Shown here: positions 33,000 through 43,085 of the stretch, piece after piece | Position numbering within the stretch: position 1 is the first letter of the stretch | How the letters are laid out: each line of letters starts with the position of its first letter | The notes under the pieces: model-generated | Seen by the model: the letters and a program-made list of their open reading frames with translations, nothing else | Told to the model about the DNA's origin: nothing | Database searches by the model: none | Assembly (NCBI GenBank): GCA_034436355.1 | Contig: DAOTVQ010000035.1 | Span: 62,001-126,000, forward strand | DNA length: 64,000 nt | Direction of reading: 5' to 3' | Origin: CP2-2F sp034436355 | GTDB lineage: Bacteria; Chloroflexota; Anaerolineae; Aggregatilineales; UBA2796 | Translations under genes and position numbers: made by a program

Positions 33000-35900
33000 T
33001 CAGTATGCTGATCAGCTCTGCGTTATACCACACCGCGTTGATGTAGTCTTCAAGCCAGCCCTTGCCATGCAGCCATGCGAAGGTGCTAGCCAACGCAAAG
33101 CGTGCATGTTCGGCAACCTGCTTGGCGCGGGCAGCCTCGCCATTTTCGGCAAGCACGCGCACCGTAAAAAGCGTTGCCATCACTGGGCGGTACAAGCCGC
33201 GTATCTGCTGGCGGCTGAGGCGCACTGCCACGCCGTTTACGCGCTCCAACGCCGTCATGTAGCGCCCCATGCCCAGATCAACGATTGCTAAGGCTGCATC
33301 AATTTCTAAGGGCAAAATATGCGGCTTCTGGCGTGGATTGGCGGCAAAAACTGCACGGGCTGCCATCAGTTCAGACTCAGCAGCTTGCCATGCACGCTGC
33401 CGTAGGTAGATGCAGCCGATATGAAAGCGTGTGAGTGCCACTTCCATCGGCAGATTGATCGCCTCTTGAATGCTGCGTGCGCGCTGCATGTGGCTAAGCG
33501 CCTCATCATAGACGCCCAAATATTCCGAGACGATGCCCGTCAGCAGTTGTGCAGTTGCCGCGCCGCCGCGCTCGCCCACTTGGCTGAGCATTTGGAAGGC
33601 ATCTATCACCAACTGATGCCCTTCATTCACTTGCCCAAGGTTGATCATGAGTTCACCAACTTGGTTGAGGGTCAGCCCTTCGCGGCGTCGATCACCAATT
33701 TGGCGCAAGCGCTCCAGTTGAAGCTGTGCAGCTTCTAAGGCGGCGGGCAAGTTGTGTTCGCGCATGTATAAATCCACCAGTGCTGAAAGACATTCAGCCT
33801 CTAGCACAGGGTCTTGCAATTCGCGGGCGCCTTTGAGGGTGGTTTGCGCTGCTTGAATAGCGCTCTCGGGCGACTCAGCGTACATCTCGTCAAACCACGT
33901 CAGCAGCAGTTCAATCACATAGCGCTGATCGCCCAACCGATTAGCAAGCGTCTGCATTTTGCGGTCCAGATCGGCACGGTCTGCGCTGCTTGGTTGGCTC
34001 AGGCGCAGCAGCGCGCCGCGCAACAACAAATAGCCTTGCCACGCTAGGCGATCCTCACCCAGCCCTTCTGCCAACAGCACGGCAAGGTGTGCCTCTTGCA
34101 GCGCTGCTGACCAGGCGCTGGTTTGGGTAAAATAATCAGCGCGCAGCAGATGGACAATCGCCTGCCAGTCGTCACGGGCGGCACTGTCTGCCAGGTGTGA
34201 GCCATGCGGCAGCTTTTCGGCAACGGCGCTTGTCTCGCCCAGGCGCAGCAGCACACGCACCTGCCGCCGCCAAATCTCAAAACGGTCTGCGGGCGTTTGC
34301 GCCAATGCCTCTGCCTGAGCAAAGTATTCCAACGCCGCAAAGTTGGCATATTCGGCGAACGCCTTGCGCCCTGCTTCTAGGGTGTAGCGAAGGGCTTCTT
34401 CGCGGCTGTTGCTCTGGGCAAAGTGATACGCCAAAAGCGGGATGGCATCTGGGGTTTGGCGCTGAAGGGCAAGCGCAACGCTGTGGTGAATTTCGGCGCG
34501 CTGCTCTGCCAACATGCCCTGATAAATCACCTCTTGCAGGATAGCATGTTTGAAGGTGTAGGCGCGGTCTGCTTTGCTGGGATAGATATAAGCGGTAATG
34601 CGTAGTGCGTTGAGGCGCTCACGCAAGCGTTCCATTGTGTAGGTGCCGCTAGGCAGGCTTTCCGCCAGCAGATTTACTGAAAACTCGCGCCCGATGACAG
34701 CCGCATACTTCAACACCTGCCGATCCGCTTCATTCAAGCTATCAAGGCGCGCCTGCACCACACCTTGCACCGTCTGCGGCACATTGAAACCCTTCGCACC
34801 ATCCACAATTGCCAACCCTTGGGGCGTTGGTTGCAGTTGGGCTGCCTCTTGGAGTGCCTCTGCCAGCTCTAGGGCAAAAAAGGGGTTGCCCTGCACGCGC
34901 TCACAGATGAAATCAAGCAGGGACGGGCTGATGGGCGCGTTCAAGTGTTTCTCAAGCAGGTGAAGCACCTCCGTACGGCTAAGTTCTTGCACGGCGATAT
35001 AGTGGTGCAGGCGTTTGGTACGGAGTTCGTTTACCAAGCGTTCGGCGGTCGCTTCGCCCTGCAAGGTGCGCTGCACCGCCAGCAAGAGCACTGGCGCAGG
35101 CGCCACCAAAAGCTGCTGAACAAGGTCTATAGCAAGGTTGGCAGAGCTTTCGTCAATCCACTGAATGTCTTCCAGCACCAGCACAATCGGTTGGCGGCGC
35201 GCTAGGCGTCGGATCAATTCGGTGATGAGTGCAAAGGTCGCTTGTTGGCGCGTCTGCCCTTCGAGGCTGGCTGTCACCGGTGTTTCAGGAATGGGCAAAT
35301 TCAGCACATCGCCCAGTAAGGGCAAGCGCGACTCGTCATTCGGCAGCAGGTTGTTCAGCATGATCTGCAATTGCTGGATGTTTTCATCAGGCAGCTCTGG
35401 GCTTAGGCTCAGCAAGGTGCTGAGGATGTTCTGCCAAGGCAGATAGGCGCTTAGCTGCCCTGTGCTGAAACTTTCGCCCTGCCCAACGCGGAAGCCAAGC
35501 GCAACTGCCCGCCGCACCAACTCTGAGACAAGGCGGCTTTTGCCAATGCCCGCTTCCCCTTCAAGGCGCACCACCCGCGGATGCCCTGCCCGCACTGCCT
35601 TCAAATGGCGCTCAAGGCGCTCTAACTCGGCGGTGCGCCCAACCAAGGCACCTAACTTCAACTGGCGTGCGCTGCTGGCGCGAAAACTGACAGGTTCAGC
35701 AACTGGGATCGGCTGGGCGCGCCCTTTGATGGCTACTTCGGGCAGATATTCGAAGATGACGCGCTTATCGGCAGCCTTATAGACCGCCGACGAGGCGAGG
35801 ATGCGCCCGCCGCTTGCCGCGCCCATCAAACGGGCAGCCACATTCGTTTCATCGCCAATGGTGCTATATTCGTGGCGCACCTCACCGCCAACCGTGCCAG

Positions 35901-37023
35901 CATAAACCAGACCGCGGCTGATGCCGATGGCGTGCGTGGACACTGTGCTGCCCTGCGGCGTGCTTTGCCGCAAGGCAAGCGCAGCGCGCAAAGCGCGTTC
36001 TGCCTCGTCGCCATAGGTGATCGGCGCGCCAAAAACGGCAAAAACCACACAGCCTTTGTCGCTCACTTCCACAGACATTAACTGACCGCCGAAATCGGCA
36101 AGGGTGCGCTGTGCGCTGCACACATAGGCATCGAGGGCATTGTGGAACATTTCCGCCTCGTAGCGGCGGTAATCAGGACGGCTGGTGCCGCCCAAATTCA
36201 GCTTCACAAACATGGGAATGGCGTAGCGCAGATCGCCCACATAATCGCCCAGTCCTTGCTCAAGGCGCTCACGGATGAAGGCGCTGACATGCGGGCGCAC
36301 TTCATCAAGCACTTCGGCGGCGTCGCCTTGCGCTTGCCACGCCGCCCAACGTGCTGCCCGTGCCTGATCTGCCAGCGAAGGCGGCACGCTGATCACCAAA
36401 GCATTGCCCGTCTCGTTCAGTTGCAGAGCAACACCTGCTTCGCGCAGCAGCGGCACACATTCGGCATGGACGACGACTTGTTCGGGCTGCGTCTCGACGG
36501 CAAGGCTCAGCGCAGCGCGCACGGCGGCACCTGATAGCACATCGGCACAGCCGTAGTGTGGTAAGCCCACCAACCAACGATCTGCGCCGCCCATGCCAAT
36601 GCAAATCCGCAGGCGCAGCCCGCGAAACAAACGCATGACGCTCATAATTTCTTGCATCTGCATGGCAGATGCCACAGCACGCAGCACACCCGGCAGCACC
36701 GATCCATTGGCACCAATGGGCTGATCGTCAAACCAGGCGGTGAAGCCATCCCCCAAAAAACGGATCACACTGCCGCCATGATGAAAGACCGCGCCTGCCA
36801 CTGCCTCAAACATCGGATTAATGCGGCGTTTTAGCTCATCGCTGGCGCGCTGTGCGCCGAATTCTGCCACAAGCTGGGTGGTCAGTGGCGTGAAGCCTGA
36901 AATATCCACCGTCAGCGCCGCGCCTTGTGAAGTTGAAGGCAGATCGGTGCGCTGAAGCAGCGCACGGAAGCGATCCGTCGCTAGGTAGGGTGCTAAAAGG
37001 TGCAAAAGTTCTTCAGGCTTCAT
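32977..37023 (-). CDS. Adenylate/guanylate cyclase-ATPase-TPR regulator
   Basis: A 1348-residue multidomain regulator. Two class III nucleotide cyclase domains come first. One (about residues 35-170) keeps metal-binding Asp residues in TVDISGFTPLT and IRFLGDGFTAWF. The second (about 270-435) has EVSDKGCVVFAVFGAP without the GDG and is probably degenerate. An AAA-type ATPase follows (Walker A GEAGIGKSRL near residue 487; VLVLEDIQWIDESS as Walker B), with a winged-helix-like region. From about residue 870 to 1340 there are TPR-like helical repeats. This is the cyclase/NTPase/TPR design common in Chloroflexota and actinobacteria. The signal is unknown. It overlaps the smpB stop by 23 bases. Confidence 0.88.
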   Translation of the reverse strand: MKPEELLHLLAPYLATDRFRALLQRTDLPSTSQGAALTVDISGFTPLTTQLVAEFGAQRASDELKRRINPMFEAVAGAVFHHGGSVIRFLGDGFTAWFDDQPIGANGSVLPGVLRAVASAMQMQEIMSVMRLFRGLRLRICIGMGGADRWLVGLPHYGCADVLSGAAVRAALSLAVETQPEQVVVHAECVPLLREAGVALQLNETGNALVISVPPSLADQARAARWAAWQAQGDAAEVLDEVRPHVSAFIRERLEQGLGDYVGDLRYAIPMFVKLNLGGTSRPDYRRYEAEMFHNALDAYVCSAQRTLADFGGQLMSVEVSDKGCVVFAVFGAPITYGDEAERALRAALALRQSTPQGSTVSTHAIGISRGLVYAGTVGGEVRHEYSTIGDETNVAARLMGAASGGRILASSAVYKAADKRVIFEYLPEVAIKGRAQPIPVAEPVSFRASSARQLKLGALVGRTAELERLERHLKAVRAGHPRVVRLEGEAGIGKSRLVSELVRRAVALGFRVGQGESFSTGQLSAYLPWQNILSTLLSLSPELPDENIQQLQIMLNNLLPNDESRLPLLGDVLNLPIPETPVTASLEGQTRQQATFALITELIRRLARRQPIVLVLEDIQWIDESSANLAIDLVQQLLVAPAPVLLLAVQRTLQGEATAERLVNELRTKRLHHYIAVQELSRTEVLHLLEKHLNAPISPSLLDFICERVQGNPFFALELAEALQEAAQLQPTPQGLAIVDGAKGFNVPQTVQGVVQARLDSLNEADRQVLKYAAVIGREFSVNLLAESLPSGTYTMERLRERLNALRITAYIYPSKADRAYTFKHAILQEVIYQGMLAEQRAEIHHSVALALQRQTPDAIPLLAYHFAQSNSREEALRYTLEAGRKAFAEYANFAALEYFAQAEALAQTPADRFEIWRRQVRVLLRLGETSAVAEKLPHGSHLADSAARDDWQAIVHLLRADYFTQTSAWSAALQEAHLAVLLAEGLGEDRLAWQGYLLLRGALLRLSQPSSADRADLDRKMQTLANRLGDQRYVIELLLTWFDEMYAESPESAIQAAQTTLKGARELQDPVLEAECLSALVDLYMREHNLPAALEAAQLQLERLRQIGDRRREGLTLNQVGELMINLGQVNEGHQLVIDAFQMLSQVGERGGAATAQLLTGIVSEYLGVYDEALSHMQRARSIQEAINLPMEVALTRFHIGCIYLRQRAWQAAESELMAARAVFAANPRQKPHILPLEIDAALAIVDLGMGRYMTALERVNGVAVRLSRQQIRGLYRPVMATLFTVRVLAENGEAARAKQVAEHARFALASTFAWLHGKGWLEDYINAVWYNAELISILTSQSAVL

Positions 37024-37101
37024 TGATGCTCACACAGCTTCTTCTACTTGCTTTAATGATACTACAGATAAGTGTGAATGTCTGCCAATGGCAGCCCGCC
37101 A

Positions 37102-37130
37102 TTGCCGCCTGACTGCGATCATGCTAGACT
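37102..37130 (+). promoter_or_regulatory. Candidate promoter for ndh
   Basis: TTGCCG (37102-37107) and TAGACT (37125-37130) are separated by 17 bases and lie 39 bases before the ATG of the NADH dehydrogenase gene. Confidence 0.45.
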
Positions 37131-37169
37131 CTATCTTAGGTTCGGCTATTTTACAGACACAGGTGAACC

Positions 37170-38543
37170 ATGAACACACAAACGCCACCCAGCAGCGGAG
37201 CGTTGCCGCATGTTGTGATCATTGGTGGTGGCTTTGGCGGTCTGAATGCCGCACAAGCCCTGCGCCGTGCGCCCGTGCGGATTACCCTATTGGACTCGCG
37301 CAATTTTCACCTGTTTCAGCCGCTGCTTTATCAGGTTGCCACTGGGGCGCTTTCGCCCGCTAACATTGCGGCGCCGCTGCGTGCCATTTTGAAGGATCAA
37401 CCCAATGTGCAAGTGCTGTTGGCGCGTGTGGAGGACGTTAACGCGGCAGAGAAATACCTGGTCTTGAATGACGGCAGCCAACTCAGCTACGACATGCTGA
37501 TCGTGGCAGTTGGAATGCGCCAACACTATTTCGGCAACGATCATTGGGAACGCTACGCGCCGGGCTTGAAAACTATCGAGGACGCCACCAACATACGGCG
37601 GCGCGTGCTGTTCGCTTTTGAGGCTGCCGAGCGTGAGCGTGATCCTGAGCGTGTGCGCGAACTGCTGACCTTTGTCGTCGTTGGTGCGGGCCCAACCGGC
37701 GTTGAACTTGCTGGCGCCATTGGCGAGATCGCTAACCATACCTTGCGGAATAACTTCCGCAACATTGATCCGACCCAAGCGCGTGTGCTGTTGGTGGAAG
37801 GCGCCGACCGTGTGCTGCCAACCTATCCGCCCGATCTTTCAGCGCGTGCCGCCGAAAGCCTTGCCAAACTTGGCGTTACGGTGCGCCTGAATACGCTTGT
37901 GCGCGATCTCTCTGCCAATACCGTGACCTTGAAAACGGGCGATCAGGAAGAAATTGTGCGCGCCCAAACAACGCTTTGGTCAACCGGTGTGCGCGCCGCA
38001 GCCTTTGCCGATAGGCTGGCGGCTGCCACCAGCACACCGCAAGATAGCGTCGGACGGCTCATGGTGCAGCCTGATCTGACGCTGCCCGCCTTTCCCGATA
38101 TTTTCGTGATTGGTGACGCGGCACATTACCCCGATAAAGACGGGAAGCCGCTGCCCGGTGTGGCGCAAGTTGCCATTCAGCAGGCGAAATATGCCGCCCG
38201 CTTGATCCAAGCGCGGCTGCGCGGCAACATTGGCACGCCTAAGCCTTTCCGCTACACAGATTTAGGCAGCATGGCAACCATTGGGCGCGCTGCGGCTGTT
38301 GCTAATTTGCGCGGTTTGCATGTGCATGGACTGTTAGGCTGGCTGATCTGGCTCTTTGTGCATCTGATGGCGTTGGTGAAATTCCAAAACCGCCTCCTAG
38401 TGCTGATCCAATGGGCATGGAGCTACTTCACGCGCAACCGTGCCGCACGCCTGATCACTGGCGACATTTTGCCCGCACCACTGCCCGCACCACAGGCACA
38501 GCCCAGCCCACAGCCTGAATCGCACAAGCAGCCCACACCCTAA
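37170..38543 (+). CDS. ndh: Type II NADH dehydrogenase (NDH-2)
   Basis: A 457-residue flavoprotein that passes electrons from NADH to quinone without pumping protons. Two Rossmann motifs are seen: VVIIGGGFGGLNAAQAL for FAD near the N terminus and VVVGAGPTGVELAGAIGEI for NADH. RNFHLFQPLLYQVATGALSP and FVIGDAAHYPDKDGKPLPGVAQVAIQQ are characteristic of NDH-2. The C-terminal GLLGWLIWLFVHLMALVKFQNRLLVLIQW is the membrane-associating segment. A proline-rich tail ends the protein. AGGTGA lies 4 bases before the ATG. It diverges from the cyclase gene; the TPR gene follows after 28 bases. Confidence 0.93.
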   Translation: MNTQTPPSSGALPHVVIIGGGFGGLNAAQALRRAPVRITLLDSRNFHLFQPLLYQVATGALSPANIAAPLRAILKDQPNVQVLLARVEDVNAAEKYLVLNDGSQLSYDMLIVAVGMRQHYFGNDHWERYAPGLKTIEDATNIRRRVLFAFEAAERERDPERVRELLTFVVVGAGPTGVELAGAIGEIANHTLRNNFRNIDPTQARVLLVEGADRVLPTYPPDLSARAAESLAKLGVTVRLNTLVRDLSANTVTLKTGDQEEIVRAQTTLWSTGVRAAAFADRLAAATSTPQDSVGRLMVQPDLTLPAFPDIFVIGDAAHYPDKDGKPLPGVAQVAIQQAKYAARLIQARLRGNIGTPKPFRYTDLGSMATIGRAAAVANLRGLHVHGLLGWLIWLFVHLMALVKFQNRLLVLIQWAWSYFTRNRAARLITGDILPAPLPAPQAQPSPQPESHKQPTP

Positions 38544-38571
38544 CCAACTACCAAAACCCTGAGGAATTTTA

Positions 38572-40719
38572 ATGCAGATACGTGAATTCGTTGCCCGACT
38601 GTTTGGCACTGCCCAACCAAGCATCAGCCCACAAGAGGCAGAACTGCGCCGCATTCTAAGTGAAGGCGACGAAGCGCGCCGCAACCATCAGCCCGAACAA
38701 GCACTTGCCCGCTATCAGGAAGGGCTGGACCGAGCGCGTGCCGAAAACCTCAGCCATGTGCAAGAGGTCTTTCTAGGGCAGATCGGCGCGCTCTATACCG
38801 AGTGGGGCAAATTTGATGAGGCAGAGGCTGCTTTTGAAGAGGCGCTCAGCCTTGCTAAAAACGCTGACGCACCCTTTCGGCAGGCACGTGCGCTGCTGAA
38901 TTTAGGCGCTTATCACCTGAAGCGAAATGCCATTCAGCCCGCGCAGCAGTTTCTGGAGCAAGCGCTTTCGCTGGGCAGGCGTGCGAACGATAACGCAACG
39001 GTCAGCCTTGCGCTGGGCAACCTTGCCGATGTCTATCTGCGGCAGGGCAACGCCGCTTACGCGCTGCGTTTGCTTAAAGAAGTGCTGCCACAGGCAATGC
39101 AGAACTCGCAGCAGGCTGCCTATATTCTAGGGCGCATGGGACAAACACATCTGCATGTTGGTGAGATAGATCGCGGGCGCAAATTGTTGGCACAGGCAGT
39201 CCGCATGGCAGAGCAGTATAAGCAGCACGATCAAGAATTGATGTGGTCGTGCGTGCTTGCCGATCACCTCTACCGCGAAGGGCAATTTGCCGAATCGTTA
39301 GCCTTCTATGCCCGTGTGGAGGAATTGAAGGCGCAAACGCTCTCGCTGCCCCATGAATACGATCCCTTGCTCAGCCTTTCGCAACGTGCCAGCGCACACC
39401 AACGCCTAGGGCATTATGCAGAAGCGCTCCAGTTGGCGGAAGCTGCCGCCGAAGCAGCCCGCGCCGCTGGCGACCTTGCGGCTGAAGCAAATGCGCTCAT
39501 CACGCTTGGCAACGTGCAGCGCGCTCAGAAAGATTATGCGGCGGCGATGCAGGCGTTTCAACGAGCGATTGACCTCCAGCCTGACTCGACCAGCGCCGAG
39601 CGCGTGCGCGCCCTGATCACGCTTGGCAGTCTCCACCAAGAGCAAGGTGAGGGCGAAAAAGCCTTCGCATGTTTTGAAGAAGCACTCAGCCTTGCCAGCA
39701 CGGATCAGGATCACCGCGAAGGGCGCGCCTCAGCGCTACGCCAAATCGGTGCGCTGCTGCATAAACAAGGCGCGCATCAGGCTGCCCTTGAAAAATGGAC
39801 GGAAGCGCTCTCGCTCTTTGAGATGAGCGGCGATCACGCACAGGCGGCGCGCACGCTCTGCGATATTGGCGCGCTGCGCCGCACGCTCTCTGGCATTAAC
39901 GCCGCCATGCCCGACTATGAGCGCGCCACCATGCTGCTGAACAACGTGCGCGATGCCGCCACACGCGGCTTTGTCCTCTCCAACGTCGCAACGCTCTACA
40001 CCGATTTGGGTGAGGTGGAGACGGCAAAATCGTTCTATGAGCAAGCGCTCAACATCGCCCGTGAGACGGGCAACCCACGCGCTGAAAGCGTGCGGCTGGG
40101 CAACTATGGCTGGTTCCATGTGATGACAGGGCGCGCCCGCGAAGGCGCCACCCTGCTCGACTCAGCCCTCGCCATCAGCCGCCAACTGGGTGATCCGCTC
40201 TTGATCGCCGTTCAGCAGAGCAACTTAGCGCAGGCGCACCACGAACTCGGCGAATATAGCAAGGCAGAAGCGCTTTACCAGCAAGCGCTGGCAGCCGTCG
40301 CCTCTGAAGAAGGCGATTCTGCCCGTTGGCGCGCAGTCTTTCAGGCAAATTTGGCGCGCACCCTGATCGCGCAAAATCGGCTGGAGGAAGCACAGAGCCT
40401 GCTTGAATCCGCGCTGCCAGCTAGCCGTGCCATTGGCGATCAAGAAGCGGTCACACGGGCGCAGATGCGGCTTGCGGAAATCCATCTGCGGCAAGGCAGG
40501 ACGGCAGAGGCTGAGTCGCTTGCCCGCGAGGCAGAGATTTTGGCGCGCAAGCTGGGCTACCGCAAAGGGCAGGCAGATGCGCTTTGGATACGGGCGCAAG
40601 CGGCGGCTGCACGTGGCGACTCGAATGAACAAACCGCCCTGCTGCGCGAGGTCAAGCGCCTCTACACCATTTTGCACGATCCAATGGCAGAACGCGCTGC
40701 CCAACAACTTGGTGAGTGA
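38572..40719 (+). CDS. Large TPR-repeat protein
   Basis: A 715-residue protein made almost wholly of tetratricopeptide repeats. Recurring units such as ALARYQEGLDRARAENL, ALLNLGAYHLKRNAIQPAQQFLEQAL and AEALYQQALAAVASEEGD spread over the whole length (about 15 repeats by eye). No signal peptide, membrane segment or catalytic domain is visible, so it is likely a cytoplasmic scaffold. Its repeats resemble those of the large cyclase regulator encoded nearby in style only. A GAGGAA sequence stands 8 bases before the ATG. The RNase H gene begins 7 bases after its stop. Confidence 0.88.
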   Translation: MQIREFVARLFGTAQPSISPQEAELRRILSEGDEARRNHQPEQALARYQEGLDRARAENLSHVQEVFLGQIGALYTEWGKFDEAEAAFEEALSLAKNADAPFRQARALLNLGAYHLKRNAIQPAQQFLEQALSLGRRANDNATVSLALGNLADVYLRQGNAAYALRLLKEVLPQAMQNSQQAAYILGRMGQTHLHVGEIDRGRKLLAQAVRMAEQYKQHDQELMWSCVLADHLYREGQFAESLAFYARVEELKAQTLSLPHEYDPLLSLSQRASAHQRLGHYAEALQLAEAAAEAARAAGDLAAEANALITLGNVQRAQKDYAAAMQAFQRAIDLQPDSTSAERVRALITLGSLHQEQGEGEKAFACFEEALSLASTDQDHREGRASALRQIGALLHKQGAHQAALEKWTEALSLFEMSGDHAQAARTLCDIGALRRTLSGINAAMPDYERATMLLNNVRDAATRGFVLSNVATLYTDLGEVETAKSFYEQALNIARETGNPRAESVRLGNYGWFHVMTGRAREGATLLDSALAISRQLGDPLLIAVQQSNLAQAHHELGEYSKAEALYQQALAAVASEEGDSARWRAVFQANLARTLIAQNRLEEAQSLLESALPASRAIGDQEAVTRAQMRLAEIHLRQGRTAEAESLAREAEILARKLGYRKGQADALWIRAQAAAARGDSNEQTALLREVKRLYTILHDPMAERAAQQLGE

Positions 40720-40726
40720 GGCTTCC

Positions 40727-41437
40727 ATGAGCGATAGCAGCGCACCCGATCACTATGAAATCTATGTAGATGGCTCTTTCGAGGGCGGTGCAGTCGGCTA
40801 TGGCGTGGTCATCTTGTGCAACGGGCAAGTGGTAGAAGAGTTGTATGGCGCTGCACAGACTGATCCTGCCCATCGGCAAGTGGGTGGCGAGATTAAAGCC
40901 GTGCTGGAGGCGCTTCAGTGGTGCCAAACGCGCAGCATCAAGGCTGCCACCATCTATTACGATTACATCGGCTTGCAGGCATGGGCAACTGGCGAGTGGC
41001 AGGTGACAAAGCCGCTGACCAAGCAGTACGCGGCGGCGGTGCGTGCCGCGCCCATCACACTCACCTGGCGCAAGGTTGCCAGCCACAGTGGCGTTCGTTG
41101 GAATGAGCGCGCCGATCAATTGGCAAAACAAGGGGCAGCCAGTCAGGCTGTGGGCAGCGCACCTACTACGCCTGCTGCCTCTGATCAGGCGAGACGTATG
41201 GCTGCCCTCACTGAAAAAGCACACGCCTTCATCGCTCATCTTGCGGCACAAGGCATTCAGGCAGAATTCAAGGGCATTTTTAACGGCATGTACGCTAGGA
41301 TCGCAGCACTGGACGGTTTGTTTGATTTATACAACACCGCCAAGAAGCCGTTTAACCCTTACCTGCATTCCTTCAAGCGCGCTGCGGATGAAGCCCGCCT
41401 AGAGGCTGCGTGGGAAGCCTTCCGCAACCAGGGCTAG
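40727..41437 (+). CDS. Ribonuclease H family protein with C-terminal extension
   Basis: A 236-residue protein. Residues 1-140 form an RNase HI domain with the acidic residues in YEIYVDGSF, GGEIKAVLEAL and IYYDYIGL, and the last catalytic-site motif HSGVRWNERADQLAK. It would cut RNA in RNA-DNA hybrids. A linker rich in Ala/Ser (140-160) joins a helical 70-residue domain (AHAFIAHLAAQGIQAEFKG...LYNTAKKPFNPYLHSFKRA) that I do not recognise. I start at ATG 40727; the open frame continues upstream inside the TPR gene without sense. It appears co-transcribed with the TPR gene. Confidence 0.85.
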   Translation: MSDSSAPDHYEIYVDGSFEGGAVGYGVVILCNGQVVEELYGAAQTDPAHRQVGGEIKAVLEALQWCQTRSIKAATIYYDYIGLQAWATGEWQVTKPLTKQYAAAVRAAPITLTWRKVASHSGVRWNERADQLAKQGAASQAVGSAPTTPAASDQARRMAALTEKAHAFIAHLAAQGIQAEFKGIFNGMYARIAALDGLFDLYNTAKKPFNPYLHSFKRAADEARLEAAWEAFRNQG

Positions 41438-41442
41438 AGCGC

Positions 41443-42993
41443 TCAGCGGTGGTGCGGCGCGATGCTGATGAACGAGGTGAGCGCACCCAGCGCGCATAAG
41501 CCCGCCATCATCAGCATGAGTGCCTGAAAGCCCGCCACAAACGCCGTTTTGATGGCAGCGCGCACTGCCTCTTTTGTAGCGTCGTCTAAATCGTCAGGTG
41601 GCTGCGTTTCTGCCAGTTGCGCCGCGTTCGCCTCAAGGGTGAGGCGCGCCTCTGCCGAAAGCGGTAGGTCTGCCGTGTTGCTGCGAAGTGACTCGGCGAA
41701 GAGCGTCAACATAAGCGCGCCGAAGATTGCCAGCGCCAGCACACCGCCTATACGCGAAACGGCATTGTTCACACCGCTTGCCGTGCCAATTGCCTCATTC
41801 GGCACAGCATTCATCACGGCAGTCGTCAGGGGCGCCACCGTAATGCCGATCCCAATCCCTAAGCACACAATGGCAGGGAAAAAGGTGGTGAAGTATGCCT
41901 CTGCACCACCCGTGATGCCGTTCAACGCCAACAGCACATAGCCGCCGCACAGCACCAACGGTCCGATGGTGAGCGGTAGCCGTGCGCCCACCCGATCAAT
42001 TAGCCCGCCCGCCCAACGGCTCATCAATGCCAACAGGATGCCAAACGGCAGAATAGTGAAGCCGGCAATGCTCTCAAAATAGCCCTGTACCTGAATCAGA
42101 TTCAACGACAGGAAGACGGGAAAAACAGCGAACGTGGCATAGACGAAGAAGGTCATCAGGTTGGTGCCAGCGAACATGCGGTTGCGGAATAGCCCAAGCG
42201 GCACCAAGGGCTGATCAGTGCGAAGTTCCACAAGGATGAACAGCGCAAAGGCTAAGACACCGCCAAGCAGCGTCCCCACGATCAGCGGCGTGCCAAAGCC
42301 TGCGTTGGGTGCTTCGGAAAAGGCATAGGTGATTCCACCAAGTGCCAACGCGATGAGCAGCGCACCCCAGTAGTCCAGCCGTGCGGGCGCATTTTCATCA
42401 CGGCTTTCTGGCACATAGCGCCACAGGATGTAGAGCGACGCTATGCCCAATGGCACATTGATGAAAAAAACGGCGCGCCACAAGCCCGCCTCTGCTAAAA
42501 TGCCACCCAGTGGCGTGCCAAGCACCGTCGTGATGGCGCTAAAAGTTGACCATGTGCCAATAGCGCGCCCGCGCTGTGCAGGTGGCAAGATCGCGCTCAA
42601 GATCGCTAGGCTGCCCGGCACCATCAGTGCCGCACCAATGCCCTGCACCATCCGCAGCCCAATCAGCAGCCCCACGTCGTTCATGAAGGCGGAAAGCGCT
42701 GAGGTCAGCGTGAAAAGCGCAATGCCGAGCATGAAAACACGCTTGCGCCCGAAACGGTCCCCCAGTGCGCCGCCAATCAGGATCAAAGCAGAGAGGAACA
42801 GCATGTAGCCATTCACAATCCACAGCACATCCGAGCCGCGTGCGCCAAGCTCTGCTTGCAAAGCAGGCAAGGCAATCGTCAGCGCATTGCCTGAGATAAA
42901 CGCCATGCTAGAAGGCAGGATTGTGCCTGCCAAGACCCAGCTTGCGTTGGCAACCTGCACTGAATCTTGGATTGGAACGGTCTGTGTGGGCAT
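41443..42993 (-). CDS. MFS drug exporter, DHA2 (14-TM) family
   Basis: A 516-residue proton-driven exporter of the EmrB/QacA type with about 14 transmembrane segments. Motif A is GGALGDRFGRKRVFMLG, preceded by WIVNGYMLFLSALI, and motif C-like GIGAALMVPGSLAILSAILP follows, as is usual for DHA2 proteins. Substrates are typically hydrophobic drugs or lipids, not predictable from sequence. I start at ATG 42993 (MPTQTVPIQDS); the open frame reaches 43071 but the added residues are not membrane-protein-like. No EmrA-type adaptor or regulator gene is adjacent. Its stop is 5 bases from the convergent RNase H gene. Confidence 0.9.
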   Translation of the reverse strand: MPTQTVPIQDSVQVANASWVLAGTILPSSMAFISGNALTIALPALQAELGARGSDVLWIVNGYMLFLSALILIGGALGDRFGRKRVFMLGIALFTLTSALSAFMNDVGLLIGLRMVQGIGAALMVPGSLAILSAILPPAQRGRAIGTWSTFSAITTVLGTPLGGILAEAGLWRAVFFINVPLGIASLYILWRYVPESRDENAPARLDYWGALLIALALGGITYAFSEAPNAGFGTPLIVGTLLGGVLAFALFILVELRTDQPLVPLGLFRNRMFAGTNLMTFFVYATFAVFPVFLSLNLIQVQGYFESIAGFTILPFGILLALMSRWAGGLIDRVGARLPLTIGPLVLCGGYVLLALNGITGGAEAYFTTFFPAIVCLGIGIGITVAPLTTAVMNAVPNEAIGTASGVNNAVSRIGGVLALAIFGALMLTLFAESLRSNTADLPLSAEARLTLEANAAQLAETQPPDDLDDATKEAVRAAIKTAFVAGFQALMLMMAGLCALGALTSFISIAPHHR

Positions 42994-43085
42994 AAACACG
43001 CTACTTTCAAAATCTGCCTGCGGCACAGACGAGATTATAAGAGCGCGCCGTTGTTTATGCCCAACACGCACCCTTGCCCGCGTTG

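Noticed and set aside
42443..42808. 121-codon + strand frame within the MFS exporter gene
   Set aside because: It is antisense to transmembrane segments and has no independent support.
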